From NCBI GenBank assembly GCA_022013395.1, contig JAKLQL010000159.1, positions 1-8,497 of the forward strand: a DNA stretch of 8,497 bases, given 5' to 3'. Under the pieces are notes generated by a model. It did not search any database. It had not been told where the DNA came from and saw nothing but the letters and a program-made list of their open reading frames with translations. Source of the DNA: Acetobacterium sp. (GTDB lineage: Bacteria; Bacillota; Clostridia; Eubacteriales; Eubacteriaceae). Position numbers and translations under genes: made by a program. Numbering within the stretch: the first letter of the stretch is position 1; each line of letters begins with the position of its first letter. This document shows, piece by piece, positions 1-7,547 of the stretch.

Positions 1-397
1 CATTGTTGCATAGCTGAATGTTGACGTAGGCAGTCATCACCAGGCCGGAACCGGCCAGCAGTTTTCCCATCTCTTTGGGGCCAAAGGCGTTGACATAACC
101 AAAGGTATTGATTACAAAGGCTTTCTTTTGGGTCTGGAGCGGTCCGAGAATCGTGACTAGCCGGTTGAGGAAATCACTCATAATGGGTGGTATGCCCCCG
201 CCGTAAATGGGATTGGCCAGGCCGATGCCGTCGGAATCCTGGACCATTGCGATGATCCGATCATCGGTGAGATTTTCACCAAGATCAATCGAAAACATCT
301 CTGCCTGGTGGCCTTTTTCACGGATGATGGCATTAAAAGCTTCCACCGCCCATTTGGTGTTACCGGTGCCGCTAAAGTAAAAGGTTGAAAATTTCAT
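1..397 (-). CDS. EFR1-family-like flavodoxin-domain protein, N-terminal part (cut by left edge)
   Basis: The first 132 residues are visible; the rest lies beyond base 1. The N-terminus has a beta strand followed by the flavodoxin phosphate loop SGTGNTKW (residues 9-16), which binds the FMN phosphate. A second loop follows at about 61-72 (ANPIYGGGIPPI), where flavodoxin folds contact the isoalloxazine ring. The pattern around NTFGYVNAFGP (97-107) fits the EFR1 group, in which a flavodoxin domain is normally followed by a two-cluster [4Fe-4S] ferredoxin domain. That second half is not in view, so a plain flavodoxin-like protein is possible. The role would be cytoplasmic electron transfer; partners are unknown. 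The ATG at 397-395 is supported by AAGGAG at 408-403, five bases upstream. It lies 289 bases downstream of the chemosensory operon on the same strand and has no obvious functional link to it. Confidence 0.8.
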   Translation of the reverse strand, partial: MKFSTFYFSGTGNTKWAVEAFNAIIREKGHQAEMFSIDLGENLTDDRIIAMVQDSDGIGLANPIYGGGIPPIMSDFLNRLVTILGPLQTQKKAFVINTFGYVNAFGPKEMGKLLAGSGLVMTAYVNIQLCNN

Positions 398-459
398 ATT
401 AGCTCCTTATTTTAAATTTTATAGACATTTACGAAATTAAAAAACATCGAACAATCGTT

Positions 460-544
460 GCTTTGGGTGCAGTTTCCACAAACAATTTCGTAACGTGTAG
501 GCGAACAGTGTAGAAATTGTTTCGTGCGAAACTGGGCACAAAGC
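460..544. repeat. Long imperfect inverted repeat (hairpin-forming)
   Basis: CAGTTTC-CAC-AAACAATTTC at 470-489 is the reverse complement of 513-534 apart from two single-base bulges (C523 and C527), giving 20 paired bases around a 23-base loop (490-512). Beyond a 4x4 mismatch (466-469 against 535-538), pairing resumes with GCTTTG 460-465 against CAAAGC 539-544, so 26 base pairs in all. The element lies 63-147 bases upstream of the flavodoxin start and about 140 bases past the cyclase stop. It could be a structured leader, a transcript-end or processing hairpin, or the remnant of a small palindromic mobile element. The bulges suggest it is not a recent perfect duplication. No uridine tract follows directly on either strand. 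Confidence 0.75.
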
Positions 545-621
545 TCACAGCACTTTCGCAATTGCCTATTAAGTTTTAGGATATTAGAATAAATTCAGTC
601 GAGGCCCGTTTCCCTCCGCTT

Positions 622-645
622 ACCGGCTGTTTAAAAATAGCCGGT
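622..645 (-). terminator. GC-rich stem-loop just downstream of the operon, weak terminator candidate
   Basis: ACCGGCT (622-628) and AGCCGGT (639-645) form a perfect 7-bp stem with a 10-base loop, starting about 40 bases after the stop codon of the cyclase gene. Position and GC content suit a transcript end. However, on the minus strand the stem is followed by AAGCGGAGGG rather than a run of T; the T-rich stretch is in the loop. It may therefore be a 3'-end stabilising hairpin or pause site instead of a classical intrinsic terminator. Confidence 0.3.
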
Positions 646-686
646 TCAGCTCACTTGATCATCACCATCGGGGGCTTAATCTCGAT

Positions 687-2357
687 CTAAAGCAATCGCT
701 TCACACTTTGCTCAAGCCGTTGCAGGGAGATCGGTTTTTTGATATAGTCATCATAGCCTAATTCGCTGAGCACCTGCTCCTTTGCCCCTAAACTTTTAAC
801 GCTGATCAGGATCACCTTGACCTGTTTTTCCTTCGCGATGCGGCGGATTTCTTTTAGCACCTCGACACCATTTAAATCCGGTAGAATAATATCCAATATT
901 AATAAATGCGGTTTAAATTCAGGAAAAAGGGTCAGGGCATCTTTCCCGGTCGCAACAGCTTGAGTCTCCAGACCTAAACGGCAGAGTCGGGCTTTAATGA
1001 GCTTGCTGACGGTTGACGAGTCATCGCAAATCAACACTCTTTTCTTTTCATTGCTGATTTCAATCGCATCATCAACAAAACTGGTACACGCTCGGCCCCG
1101 TTCTTTGGAACGATACAACTGGCGGTCGGCTTCATCCAGGACATCTTCAAGGGTTTTGTCTTCGCCATTAAATTCAGTAATGCCGGCACAAAAGGTTATA
1201 AAAACCTTGCGCGAATTGGTTGTCGGATTAAATGCTTTGCGTTGAAATTTTTGGCGGATTCTTTCGACAAGCCTAAATGCTTCGACCGCAGAGGTTTCCG
1301 GTAAAAGCAATAAGAACTCATCCCCACCATATCGGAAAATTTGATCAGTTGGCCGATAATTCGTCTTAAATTCCGCCACGAAACTTTTTAACACAACGTC
1401 TCCAAAGACATGCCCGAAGCTGTCATTGATCTCCTTGAAATAGTCCAAGTCGATAAACACGACTGAAAAAACGATGCCGTCACGTTGAAACCGAGCTTTT
1501 TCCTGGGCAAATCGCTCTACAAAAAAACGTCTGGTATAGGAAGAGGTTAATACATCTTTCAGATAGGCGTTTTTGTGTTTTTTCTCTTTTTTTATCAATT
1601 TCTCGACATTTGCAACTAACACATCTGCTTCAAAGGGCTTTCTCAGATAATCATCAATCCCTTCCTTCAGCGCTAATACATGATCTTCCTTGTTTGCGGA
1701 GGCCGTCAAGACAATTGTTGGAATAACTATTTTTTCTTGTTTTAGTTCCCGGTAAAATTCGATCCCACTTTTACCTGGCATGATTAAATCAAGAATCAGA
1801 ATATCTGCTTCATTGGCTCTTAATATCTCCAGAGCCTGACTTGAATCGTTCGTAATCCGGACATCGTAACCACGATTACGTAAAACGCTTTCGATAACAT
1901 TTAATACCAACATTTCATCATCAAGCACCAAAACCCGGCCTAACGCCAGACTGCTGATTTCATCGTTTTGAGCATTTCGATTAATCATCTCACAAGTCTG
2001 ATTACAGACTAAACTTCCCTGTCCACCTTCTTGACACGTTGCCACGGCCAGAAGGTTTTCCAAACACTGCGTTACCTCGCCAAATCCTTTTGCCAACTTG
2101 ATAAAGGATGTCCCGTCATTTAACAGCGCGTGTTTATTTTGCTTGATAAATTCTTCATTTTTCATGCACAGGTATCCCAATTCGCGGAAATGATGCTTGA
2201 CTGCCACGGCCTTGACTTCCGAAAAAAAAGCTAACATGAACTGATGCTGGCTGGCTTTTGGTTCCATACTAAACATCACTAAATTTTGTAGTGCTTTATT
2301 GAGCTGCTTTTCGATTTGATTCAATACTACTAACGTGCTATGTTCTTTAATTCTCAT
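687..2357 (-). CDS. Diguanylate cyclase, helical (HPt-like) domain-REC-GGDEF-REC
   Basis: This 556-residue cytoplasmic protein should make cyclic di-GMP from two GTP under phosphorylation control. Residues 1-105 are helical and resemble a histidine phosphotransfer domain, but Ser46 sits where the histidine should be (SEVKA in place of HxxKG). REC1 (about 141-256) is complete: acidic pair D146/D147, acceptor D190, T218, K240. The GGDEF domain (about 265-427) has an intact signature at 344-348, the substrate residues D303, N311 and D312, and an RxxD inhibition site (R335-D338) five residues before GGDEF. REC2 (about 438-556) is also complete: D445/D446, acceptor D489, S519, K541. The second of two adjacent ATGs (2357) is preferred, because GGAG at 2367-2364 is six bases from it but only three from the first (2360). 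The gene is last in the operon, 17 bases after cheX; CheA is the likely phosphate donor. Confidence 0.92.
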   Translation of the reverse strand: MRIKEHSTLVVLNQIEKQLNKALQNLVMFSMEPKASQHQFMLAFFSEVKAVAVKHHFRELGYLCMKNEEFIKQNKHALLNDGTSFIKLAKGFGEVTQCLENLLAVATCQEGGQGSLVCNQTCEMINRNAQNDEISSLALGRVLVLDDEMLVLNVIESVLRNRGYDVRITNDSSQALEILRANEADILILDLIMPGKSGIEFYRELKQEKIVIPTIVLTASANKEDHVLALKEGIDDYLRKPFEADVLVANVEKLIKKEKKHKNAYLKDVLTSSYTRRFFVERFAQEKARFQRDGIVFSVVFIDLDYFKEINDSFGHVFGDVVLKSFVAEFKTNYRPTDQIFRYGGDEFLLLLPETSAVEAFRLVERIRQKFQRKAFNPTTNSRKVFITFCAGITEFNGEDKTLEDVLDEADRQLYRSKERGRACTSFVDDAIEISNEKKRVLICDDSSTVSKLIKARLCRLGLETQAVATGKDALTLFPEFKPHLLILDIILPDLNGVEVLKEIRRIAKEKQVKVILISVKSLGAKEQVLSELGYDDYIKKPISLQRLEQSVKRLL

Positions 2358-2363
2358 CATTTG

Positions 2364-2367
2364 CTCC
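2364..2367 (-). promoter_or_regulatory. Ribosome binding site that decides the cyclase start
   Basis: GGAG on the minus strand lies between the cheX stop codon and two consecutive ATG codons. Spacing is 3 bases to the ATG at 2360-2358 and 6 bases to the ATG at 2357-2355, so the second ATG is the better start. The difference is one residue. Confidence 0.55.
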
Positions 2368-2374
2368 GTACTCG

Positions 2375-2857
2375 TTATAATTTATAGACCCTTAACAGCA
2401 GCTCAATCTCGTCACAAACCAGTCTGGCAATAAAGCTGTCCGTTCTCTTTTTGACCACGACTTTGACACCGTCACCGACAAGGGTGAAGGGAACTGATAA
2501 CACAAATTTATAATTCGTCGTTTCCAAACGTGCCCGGGCCGAACCGCCGACCATGTTAATCAATTCCGTAATCCCATCATTTAATAGCTCCGCATCTAAG
2601 GCGGCGGTTTCAATGCCAGTCATAAATGAAACCAGCGGGGCGGCACTCTTTTTATTGGTTTCCAGGGTCAGTAACATCGCGTTCTCGCCTTGTAGCACCA
2701 TGGCGCCAATAATTTCATGCGCCTGATCGGCTTCTGGATCATTTTTAACTTCATTCAAAACAAAACCACTCATCTGCTCGACCGTTTCCAATAACGCGGC
2801 GACAAAAACATGCCCGGGAAGTACTTCATATTTCTTGATCTCGTGTTCAGCATTCAT
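2375..2857 (-). CDS. cheX: CheX-type CheY-P phosphatase
   Basis: The product is a 160-residue cytoplasmic protein of the CheC/CheX/FliY phosphatase superfamily. The family motif [D/S]xxxExxN is present once, at D94-E98-N101 (DGITELIN); the Glu and Asn are the pair that attacks the receiver aspartyl phosphate in CheX. It is followed by the typical NMVGGSAR turn and a strand with SVPFTLVGDG. One motif rather than two, and about 155-160 residues, favour CheX over CheC. It probably dephosphorylates the CheY encoded immediately upstream, and perhaps the receiver domains of the cyclase downstream. The ATG overlaps the cheY stop by one base (TAATG), and its ribosome site GGGGAGGT (2871-2864) lies inside the last cheY codons, so translation of the two is probably coupled. 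Confidence 0.87.
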   Translation of the reverse strand: MNAEHEIKKYEVLPGHVFVAALLETVEQMSGFVLNEVKNDPEADQAHEIIGAMVLQGENAMLLTLETNKKSAAPLVSFMTGIETAALDAELLNDGITELINMVGGSARARLETTNYKFVLSVPFTLVGDGVKVVVKKRTDSFIARLVCDEIELLLRVYKL

Positions 2858-3231
2858 TAATTGACCTCCCCGCCCAAACTCTCGATAATCTTTTTCATCA
2901 GTTCTTCAATCGAAAAGGGCTTTGTGATATAGTGGGTCACCCCCGCTTTAACTGCTTCAATAACACTCTCCGGCATATTTTCGGTGGTCACCATCACGAC
3001 CGGAATATGTTTGAATTGATCATTTTTTTTGATCGTTTTGAGAAATTCCAGACCATTCATGCCCGGCATATTCCAATCCAGAAAGATCAATTCAATTTTT
3101 TCTGGCTCCTCAAGCAGATTTAGGGCATCCTGGGCGGACTCCGCCTCCAGGCATTCATGCCCGAGTGCCACCACCGCCGCCGCAATAATCTTTCTGACAA
3201 CGGCCGAATCATCAATCGTCAACATCTTCAT
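2857..3231 (-). CDS. cheY: CheY-like single-domain response regulator
   Basis: The product is a stand-alone receiver domain of 124 residues, the usual CheY length, with no output domain. Acid-pocket residues D7 and D8, phosphate acceptor D52 (LDWNMPGMNG, 51-60), switch threonine T82, aromatic Y101 and K104 before proline are all in place, so it should accept phosphate from the CheA of this cluster. In motility systems CheY-P binds the flagellar switch. Here, with a cyclase in the same operon and no motor genes in view, it may instead bind another target or act as a phosphate sink. The start ATG overlaps the cheR stop as ATGA (3231-3228), and AAGGAG at 3245-3240 is eight bases upstream, a strong coupled start. 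Confidence 0.93.
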   Translation of the reverse strand: MKMLTIDDSAVVRKIIAAAVVALGHECLEAESAQDALNLLEEPEKIELIFLDWNMPGMNGLEFLKTIKKNDQFKHIPVVMVTTENMPESVIEAVKAGVTHYITKPFSIEELMKKIIESLGGEVN

Positions 3232-4082
3232 TTTGTTGTCTCCTTAACCGTAAAATAAGTACCATCACTGGTGATGTTTTTTTGAAAATAAGCATCCATC
3301 GAATAATAAATCTCGGCGGCACCGATTAGCAGGACGCCTTCCGGTTTTAACACCTGGGTGGTCTTTTTGAAAACGTCGCTGCGCAGAGCTTCGGTAAAAT
3401 AAATCAGCACATTCCGACAGAACACCAGGTCAAATTTACCCAACAGCATAAAACTGTTTTGCAGGTTAAAGGGCTCAAAGCGAACCCGTTTTCGATACGC
3501 TTCTTTTAGTACCCATGAGGTTCCCTCGCGATTAAAATAGGCATCGCGGAGATCCGGTTTTAAGCCACGCATGATGGTAATCGGGTCATAATAACCCCGT
3601 CTGGCAATCGTTAAGACATTGGTTGAAATATCGGTCGCCAAAAACTCAAAATCATCGATCGTAACAGCGGTAATGTGATTGTGCTTGAGATACTCACTAA
3701 TCAGGATAATCAGCGAATAGATTTCCTGACCAGTTGATGCCGCGGCACTCCAGACCCGAATTTTTTGATTTTTTCGGGCTTGCATTGCGGCTATTTTTTG
3801 GGGCAGCCATTCCGTCGTAATCATCTGCCACGAGCCTGGATCGCGAAACCAATAGGTTTCATTGGTGGTAATGGCGTCGATGACCCGGGTTTCAATATTA
3901 GCATCGGAATGGCTTTCCAGCAGCGCAAAAAGTTCGGAAAAACTTTCACACTGGGAGTCAATCAAAAGCTTTGCCAGTCTTGATTCGACCAGATAAGCCT
4001 TGGACTCATCAAGGGCAATCCCGCATTTCTCGGCGATATAGCGCTGAAACAGTTGATATTCTTGTTCTGATAAAGCGACCAT
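3228..4082 (-). CDS. cheR: CheR chemoreceptor glutamate methyltransferase
   Basis: The product, 284 residues and full length for the family, transfers methyl groups from S-adenosylmethionine to glutamates of the receptor's cytoplasmic helices. Residues 1-65 form the small helical N-terminal domain. The family signature TNETYWFRD is at 73-81. The SAM-binding loop is SAAASTGQEIYS (112-123), like E. coli SAAASTGEE but with Gln in place of the first Glu. ATDIS (149-153) carries the ribose-contacting Asp, and FCRNVLIYF (221-229) is the late catalytic-domain motif. No tetratricopeptide or other extension is present. The gene begins two bases after the cheB stop codon, with AAAGGAG (4096-4090) seven bases before the ATG. 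The neighbouring MCP carries matching methylation sites. Confidence 0.95.
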   Translation of the reverse strand: MVALSEQEYQLFQRYIAEKCGIALDESKAYLVESRLAKLLIDSQCESFSELFALLESHSDANIETRVIDAITTNETYWFRDPGSWQMITTEWLPQKIAAMQARKNQKIRVWSAAASTGQEIYSLIILISEYLKHNHITAVTIDDFEFLATDISTNVLTIARRGYYDPITIMRGLKPDLRDAYFNREGTSWVLKEAYRKRVRFEPFNLQNSFMLLGKFDLVFCRNVLIYFTEALRSDVFKKTTQVLKPEGVLLIGAAEIYYSMDAYFQKNITSDGTYFTVKETTK

Positions 4083-4083
4083 C

Positions 4084-4695
4084 TTATGACTCCTTTCTGA
4101 CTAGCACTGAAAGCCGCGCGGCAATCGCTGGCAGCGGCAGCACTTCATCGGCCAGCTTTGCTTCGACGATCCGCCGGGGCATCCCATAGACAGTACTGGT
4201 TATCTCATCCTGGACAATGCAGTAGACCTGCTTTTGGGGACTTAAATTTTGCAAGCCGGCTAATCCATCTGCGCCCATCCCCGTTAAAATAACCACGACA
4301 ATGCCATCGATAAAGCGACTCGTGGCAATCGACCCCAGCAACACATCGACGGCCGGCCGAATGCCATTGACCAGGGCATCATCAGAAAGCGCCAGGGCAC
4401 ATTTTAGTTCCTGGGTCAGCTTCAAGTGGCAGCCGCCGGGGGCAATATAGACGCTTCCGGCGGCCGGCACGTCACCATCCTGGGCTTCTTTAACATGCAG
4501 TTCGCTTTTTTTGTCTAAGGCTTTCGCAAAGGCGGCGGTGAAATGACTGGGCATGTGCTGGACGACCACAATCGGGATTGAAAAATCTTTTTTTAAGGCT
4601 GTGATGATCTTTTCTAAGGCGACTGGCCCCTCCGTCGACGCCGCCAGAACTACGAGTTCCGGCACAAAATCAGGTGCTGGTTTGTTTCTGCTCAT
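4084..4695 (-). CDS. cheB: CheB-type receptor methylesterase, catalytic domain only
   Basis: The product removes methyl groups from receptor glutamates and may also deamidate glutamines. All 203 residues are the CheB C-terminal catalytic domain. The triad is visible as Ser20 (AASTEGP), His47 (VVQHMP) and Asp143 (LTGMGADG); other family blocks are IAPGGCHL (84-91), GIRPAVDVLL (111-120) and TSTVYGMPRR (166-175). Typical CheB is about 350 residues, with an N-terminal receiver domain whose phosphorylation relieves inhibition. That domain is absent here: the ATG lies 13 bases after the MCP stop, leaving no room for it. The enzyme may be constitutively active or controlled through a partner. The ribosome binding site is weak (CAGG), so expression may depend on coupling to the MCP gene. 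Confidence 0.92.
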   Translation of the reverse strand: MSRNKPAPDFVPELVVLAASTEGPVALEKIITALKKDFSIPIVVVQHMPSHFTAAFAKALDKKSELHVKEAQDGDVPAAGSVYIAPGGCHLKLTQELKCALALSDDALVNGIRPAVDVLLGSIATSRFIDGIVVVILTGMGADGLAGLQNLSPQKQVYCIVQDEITSTVYGMPRRIVEAKLADEVLPLPAIAARLSVLVRKES

Positions 4696-4708
4696 GCGCC
4701 TGACTCAC

Positions 4709-7087
4709 TTAGAATTTAAACTGCGAAACCGAGTCGCCCAGCTTCAGCGACAGATCGACCAGGCGATTGGCCGCAATTGACGTCTTTGAAGCACCTTCGC
4801 TGATTTCTTCCGAGGCCTGATTAATTTCCTGGATACTCCTGGAGATTTCGACTGCGCCTTTGGAGGTTTCTTCGGTGGCGCGACTTAATTGGGTCATACT
4901 GACAGAGGCTCTTTCGGTGTTCACGGCGGCATCATCGGCGGCTCGGGCCAGCTCGGCGGTGCTTTTAGCAATTTCACTGACAGCCGCTCCCGATTCTTCA
5001 GCGCCACGTTTTACTTCTCCGGCTTTTTGATCGATTTCTTTTATTTCGTCAGTAATCGTATCTAACCGCTCCGAAGCCCTGATCGCCGCTTCTGAAATGC
5101 CTTGGGTTGAGGCACTTTGTTCGGTTATTGCCGTTGCAATTAAGGTCGTTATCGTGGTCACTTCTTCAACGACGTGATTGATTCGCGCAACGGCCGAAAC
5201 CGCCTGTTCCATATTCTCCTGCATTCCTTCAATTTGATCCGCAATTTCATCGGTTGCTTCTGATGTTTGCTTGGCCAGCTCCTTAACCTCATTGGCAACC
5301 ACGGCAAAACCCTTACCCGCTTCGCCGGCTCCGGCCGCTTCAATGGCGGCATTCAGGGCTAACATGTTGGTCTGGTCGGCAATGTCATCAATGATCTTAA
5401 TGATTTTATTGATTTTTTTGGAAGACAGATTCAGGGTGCGAATGATTTCGCCGGTGTTTTTGGCTTCACTGTCAGCCACCTGGGTGATCGTCAATGATTT
5501 TTCGCAGTTCTTATTGATTTCATTCACCGATAGATTAACTTCTTTGACCGCTTCAACGACCGTATTAACTTCAGCATTGACGTTTTCCGCCGATGTTGAC
5601 ACCTCCCGAATGCTTTCAAAAATTTGCCCCATCAGGATAATGGTCTGATTAACGCTTAATGCTGTTTCTTCCGAGGCAGCCGCCAAATTTCTGGTGGTGC
5701 CGCTGATTTCTTCGATGGCCGAGGCAATTTGACTGGTATTATCGGCCGTTGTCAGGAGGGTCGCATTTGACTGTTCCATACTCGCCGAGATTTCTTCAAC
5801 GGCGGCGCTGACAACATTAATTTTCGCACTTGTTTCCTCAGAACCGACGGCAATACTGCTGGCAACCAGATCCATCGCATCAGCGGATTCATTTAATACT
5901 TCCGTGGCGTGGACGATCTCTTTTAATGAACCGCCGATTTTTTCGACCAGCTGATTGAAATCAACACAGAGTTTACCAATTTCATCGCGGCTGTCAAACT
6001 CGCCGCGCACCGCCAGGTTTCCCTGTCCAGCTTCGTCCATCAGCGTTGAGACCGTCTGCAGCGGTTTGGTAATGCGCTTGGATAAAATCGTAACGATCAC
6101 GGCACTGGCGGCGATGGCCAGTAATAACACAATCACCATCATCACTTGCAAATTTTTAACCGGCGCTAACGCTTCGGCTTCTTCGACCTCAATAATCATG
6201 CCCAGTTTAGTTGCCCCAATATTGACAAATGTCGCCGTTCCTAAGACGTTTTCGCCCCGATAATCCGGGTACATCCCGGCGTACCGAAAATCACTATTGT
6301 CGCTGTCAAAACCGGTGTGGAGTTGCTCAAGCGCTTCCGTGGTAATCGTCGTTGAAAAGGCGGTCGCCTCGGTATCGCCGTCGAGAGTGGGATTCGTGTT
6401 GAGCAACCCGGCCTGATCGACCAGATAAATATTGCCAGTCGCCCCGATATCGCCTATCCCTTCATTGAGGATTGCTTCAATACTGTCCATTAACACCAGT
6501 GAATTAACCGTTCCAATAATGGCGCCATTTTGAGAACTGTAAAAGGGTGCCGATAGGGTCACATAATATTTTTTGATAATATCCGAATATTGTACCGGGG
6601 TAATGCTGCTTTGTCCTTGCATGGCCGCCTTGAAGTAATCTCTTGACGCCAGATTAGACCCTTCTAACGTCGTCTTTAATTGACCCGAAGCATAAATGAC
6701 ATTGCCTGCCGTATCTGTAATATAAATGCTTTCGATTTGATTGGCTTCTTGTTGGGGCGTCAGCCCTGCTTCAACCCGGGCATAAGATGTTTTCCGCAGT
6801 TCCCCATTGCCATCGCCGGCCTGATAGGCAGTAATCAGATTTTCGACAGTCGCTAAATTTGATAACACATTGCTGGTATAAAATGCCTTATCAGCAAAAT
6901 CTTTCGTAAATCGGTTTTGGGTTACTTTGGAATATAGCTCCATTTCCTGGAGTTTCATCTCGACCAGACTATTGCAAGCCTGGGTATAGGCAAGCCCGGA
7001 AATAATCGCAATCGGGATTAACCCAGTCAGGATAAAAAAAATGATTAACTTGGTCCGCATTTTTGCATTATCAAAAAATCTTAACAT
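4709..7087 (-). CDS. Methyl-accepting chemotaxis protein with dCache sensor domain
   Basis: The product is a 792-residue inner-membrane chemoreceptor. Its order is a short cytoplasmic start, TM1 (about 13-35), an extracytoplasmic double-Cache-like sensor (about 38-310), TM2 (about 313-335), HAMP (about 336-389, with P342 and DEIGKL 368-373), then a long coiled-coil signalling domain. The hairpin tip is at about 570-600 ([15 protein letters not shown], 571-585). Clear methylation sites are [10 protein letters not shown] (427-436) and [10 protein letters not shown] (455-464), matching the CheR and CheB downstream. The arginine normally found after NAAIEAA is Gly586. No C-terminal CheR-binding pentapeptide is present; the protein ends SQFKF. 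The ligand is unknown: R149-D-Y-F152 resembles part of the amino-acid dCache motif, but the partner aspartate seems missing (Leu197). GAGGTG (7097-7092) precedes the ATG. Confidence 0.95.
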   Translation of the reverse strand: MLRFFDNAKMRTKLIIFFILTGLIPIAIISGLAYTQACNSLVEMKLQEMELYSKVTQNRFTKDFADKAFYTSNVLSNLATVENLITAYQAGDGNGELRKTSYARVEAGLTPQQEANQIESIYITDTAGNVIYASGQLKTTLEGSNLASRDYFKAAMQGQSSITPVQYSDIIKKYYVTLSAPFYSSQNGAIIGTVNSLVLMDSIEAILNEGIGDIGATGNIYLVDQAGLLNTNPTLDGDTEATAFSTTITTEALEQLHTGFDSDNSDFRYAGMYPDYRGENVLGTATFVNIGATKLGMIIEVEEAEALAPVKNLQVMMVIVLLLAIAASAVIVTILSKRITKPLQTVSTLMDEAGQGNLAVRGEFDSRDEIGKLCVDFNQLVEKIGGSLKEIVHATEVLNESADAMDLVASSIAVGSEETSAKINVVSAAVEEISASMEQSNATLLTTADNTSQIASAIEEISGTTRNLAAASEETALSVNQTIILMGQIFESIREVSTSAENVNAEVNTVVEAVKEVNLSVNEINKNCEKSLTITQVADSEAKNTGEIIRTLNLSSKKINKIIKIIDDIADQTNMLALNAAIEAAGAGEAGKGFAVVANEVKELAKQTSEATDEIADQIEGMQENMEQAVSAVARINHVVEEVTTITTLIATAITEQSASTQGISEAAIRASERLDTITDEIKEIDQKAGEVKRGAEESGAAVSEIAKSTAELARAADDAAVNTERASVSMTQLSRATEETSKGAVEISRSIQEINQASEEISEGASKTSIAANRLVDLSLKLGDSVSQFKF

Positions 7088-7132
7088 TTAACACCTCGTT
7101 TTATTTAATATAAATAATTAAAAATAAATACT
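7088..7132 (-). other. AT-rich spacer between cheW and the MCP gene
   Basis: This 45-base spacer is the largest gap in the operon and is nearly all A and T, apart from the MCP ribosome binding site (GAGGTG, 7097-7092). It could hold an internal promoter that adjusts receptor dose, but no clear -35/-10 pair is evident, so it may simply be an open, unstructured translation start region. Confidence 0.35.
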
Positions 7133-7546
7133 TTAAAATAGCTTCTCTCTATCAATAATGATCAGTAATTCTTGCTCCAGTTTGGCAATAAATTTAATGA
7201 TCGTGCCGTATTCATTTTCTAAATATGGCATCGGGCGCTCACACAGGGCTTCAGCAACGTCGATCACATCCGCTGCTTGTTCAACCAATAACGCCATCAC
7301 ATCCGCTTCGCCCGGTTCCTTTTTAAGCACAATCGAATGTTTTTTAGGCTGCTCTGTCGGGCACCCTAAAAGCTTCTCAAAATCCAGTAAACTGACGACT
7401 TGACCACGCAGATTCATCATCCCCGCGACCATTGGCGGCGCTAACGGAATGGCGGTTATTTCGGGATGGCGATTGATTTCTTTGACATATCTGGTTTCAA
7501 TGCCATAAAGATTATTTCCTGATTTAAAACAGAGAATTTTCAACAT
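7133..7546 (-). CDS. cheW: CheW coupling protein
   Basis: The product is a 137-residue cytoplasmic adaptor that links the receptor tip to the CheA P5 domain. It is a single CheW domain: KILCFKSGNNLYGIE at the start (residues 3-17), the signature GMMNLRGQVVSLLDF (43-57) with the family's conserved NLRG, and LLIIIDREKLF at the end. The proline common after NLRGxVV is Ser here. A longer frame opens at 7597, but the extra 17 residues overlap the end of cheA and are not CheW-like. The ATG at 7546 lies one base after the cheA stop, with AAGAGGTG at 7560-7553 six bases upstream. Tight coupling to cheA fits fixed CheA:CheW stoichiometry. Confidence 0.93.
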   Translation of the reverse strand: MLKILCFKSGNNLYGIETRYVKEINRHPEITAIPLAPPMVAGMMNLRGQVVSLLDFEKLLGCPTEQPKKHSIVLKKEPGEADVMALLVEQAADVIDVAEALCERPMPYLENEYGTIIKFIAKLEQELLIIIDREKLF

Positions 7547-7547
7547 C

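Larger units (their letters stand above)
398..686. other. Intergenic region between the chemosensory operon and the flavodoxin gene
   Basis: These 289 bases contain no convincing gene on either strand. They hold two inverted repeats, described separately (460-544 and 622-645). The stretch next to the flavodoxin gene (about 409-450) is very AT-rich and includes TATAAA on the minus strand at 423-418, but there is no matching -35 box at a normal distance. I looked for a cyclic di-GMP or FMN riboswitch on the minus strand and recognised neither. Confidence 0.6.

Noticed and set aside
418..423. TATAAA as a -10 box for the flavodoxin gene
   Set aside because: No reasonable -35 box lies 16-18 bases upstream, and the implied transcript start would leave a leader of only about 13 bases; the region is simply AT-rich.
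398..686. Cyclic di-GMP or FMN riboswitch in the intergenic region
   Set aside because: Tempting because of the cyclase and the flavodoxin gene, but I could not find the conserved core sequences of either class on the minus strand.
5271..5648. Open frame of 125 codons on the plus strand inside the MCP gene
   Set aside because: It is antisense to the conserved receptor hairpin, has no recognisable domain or good ribosome binding site, and is explained by codon bias of the real gene. The shorter plus-strand frames at 997-1245, 2932-3247, 3765-4189, 4553-4780, 5955-6263, 7158-7403 and 7977-8180 and the minus-strand frame at 5158-5352 fail for the same reason.
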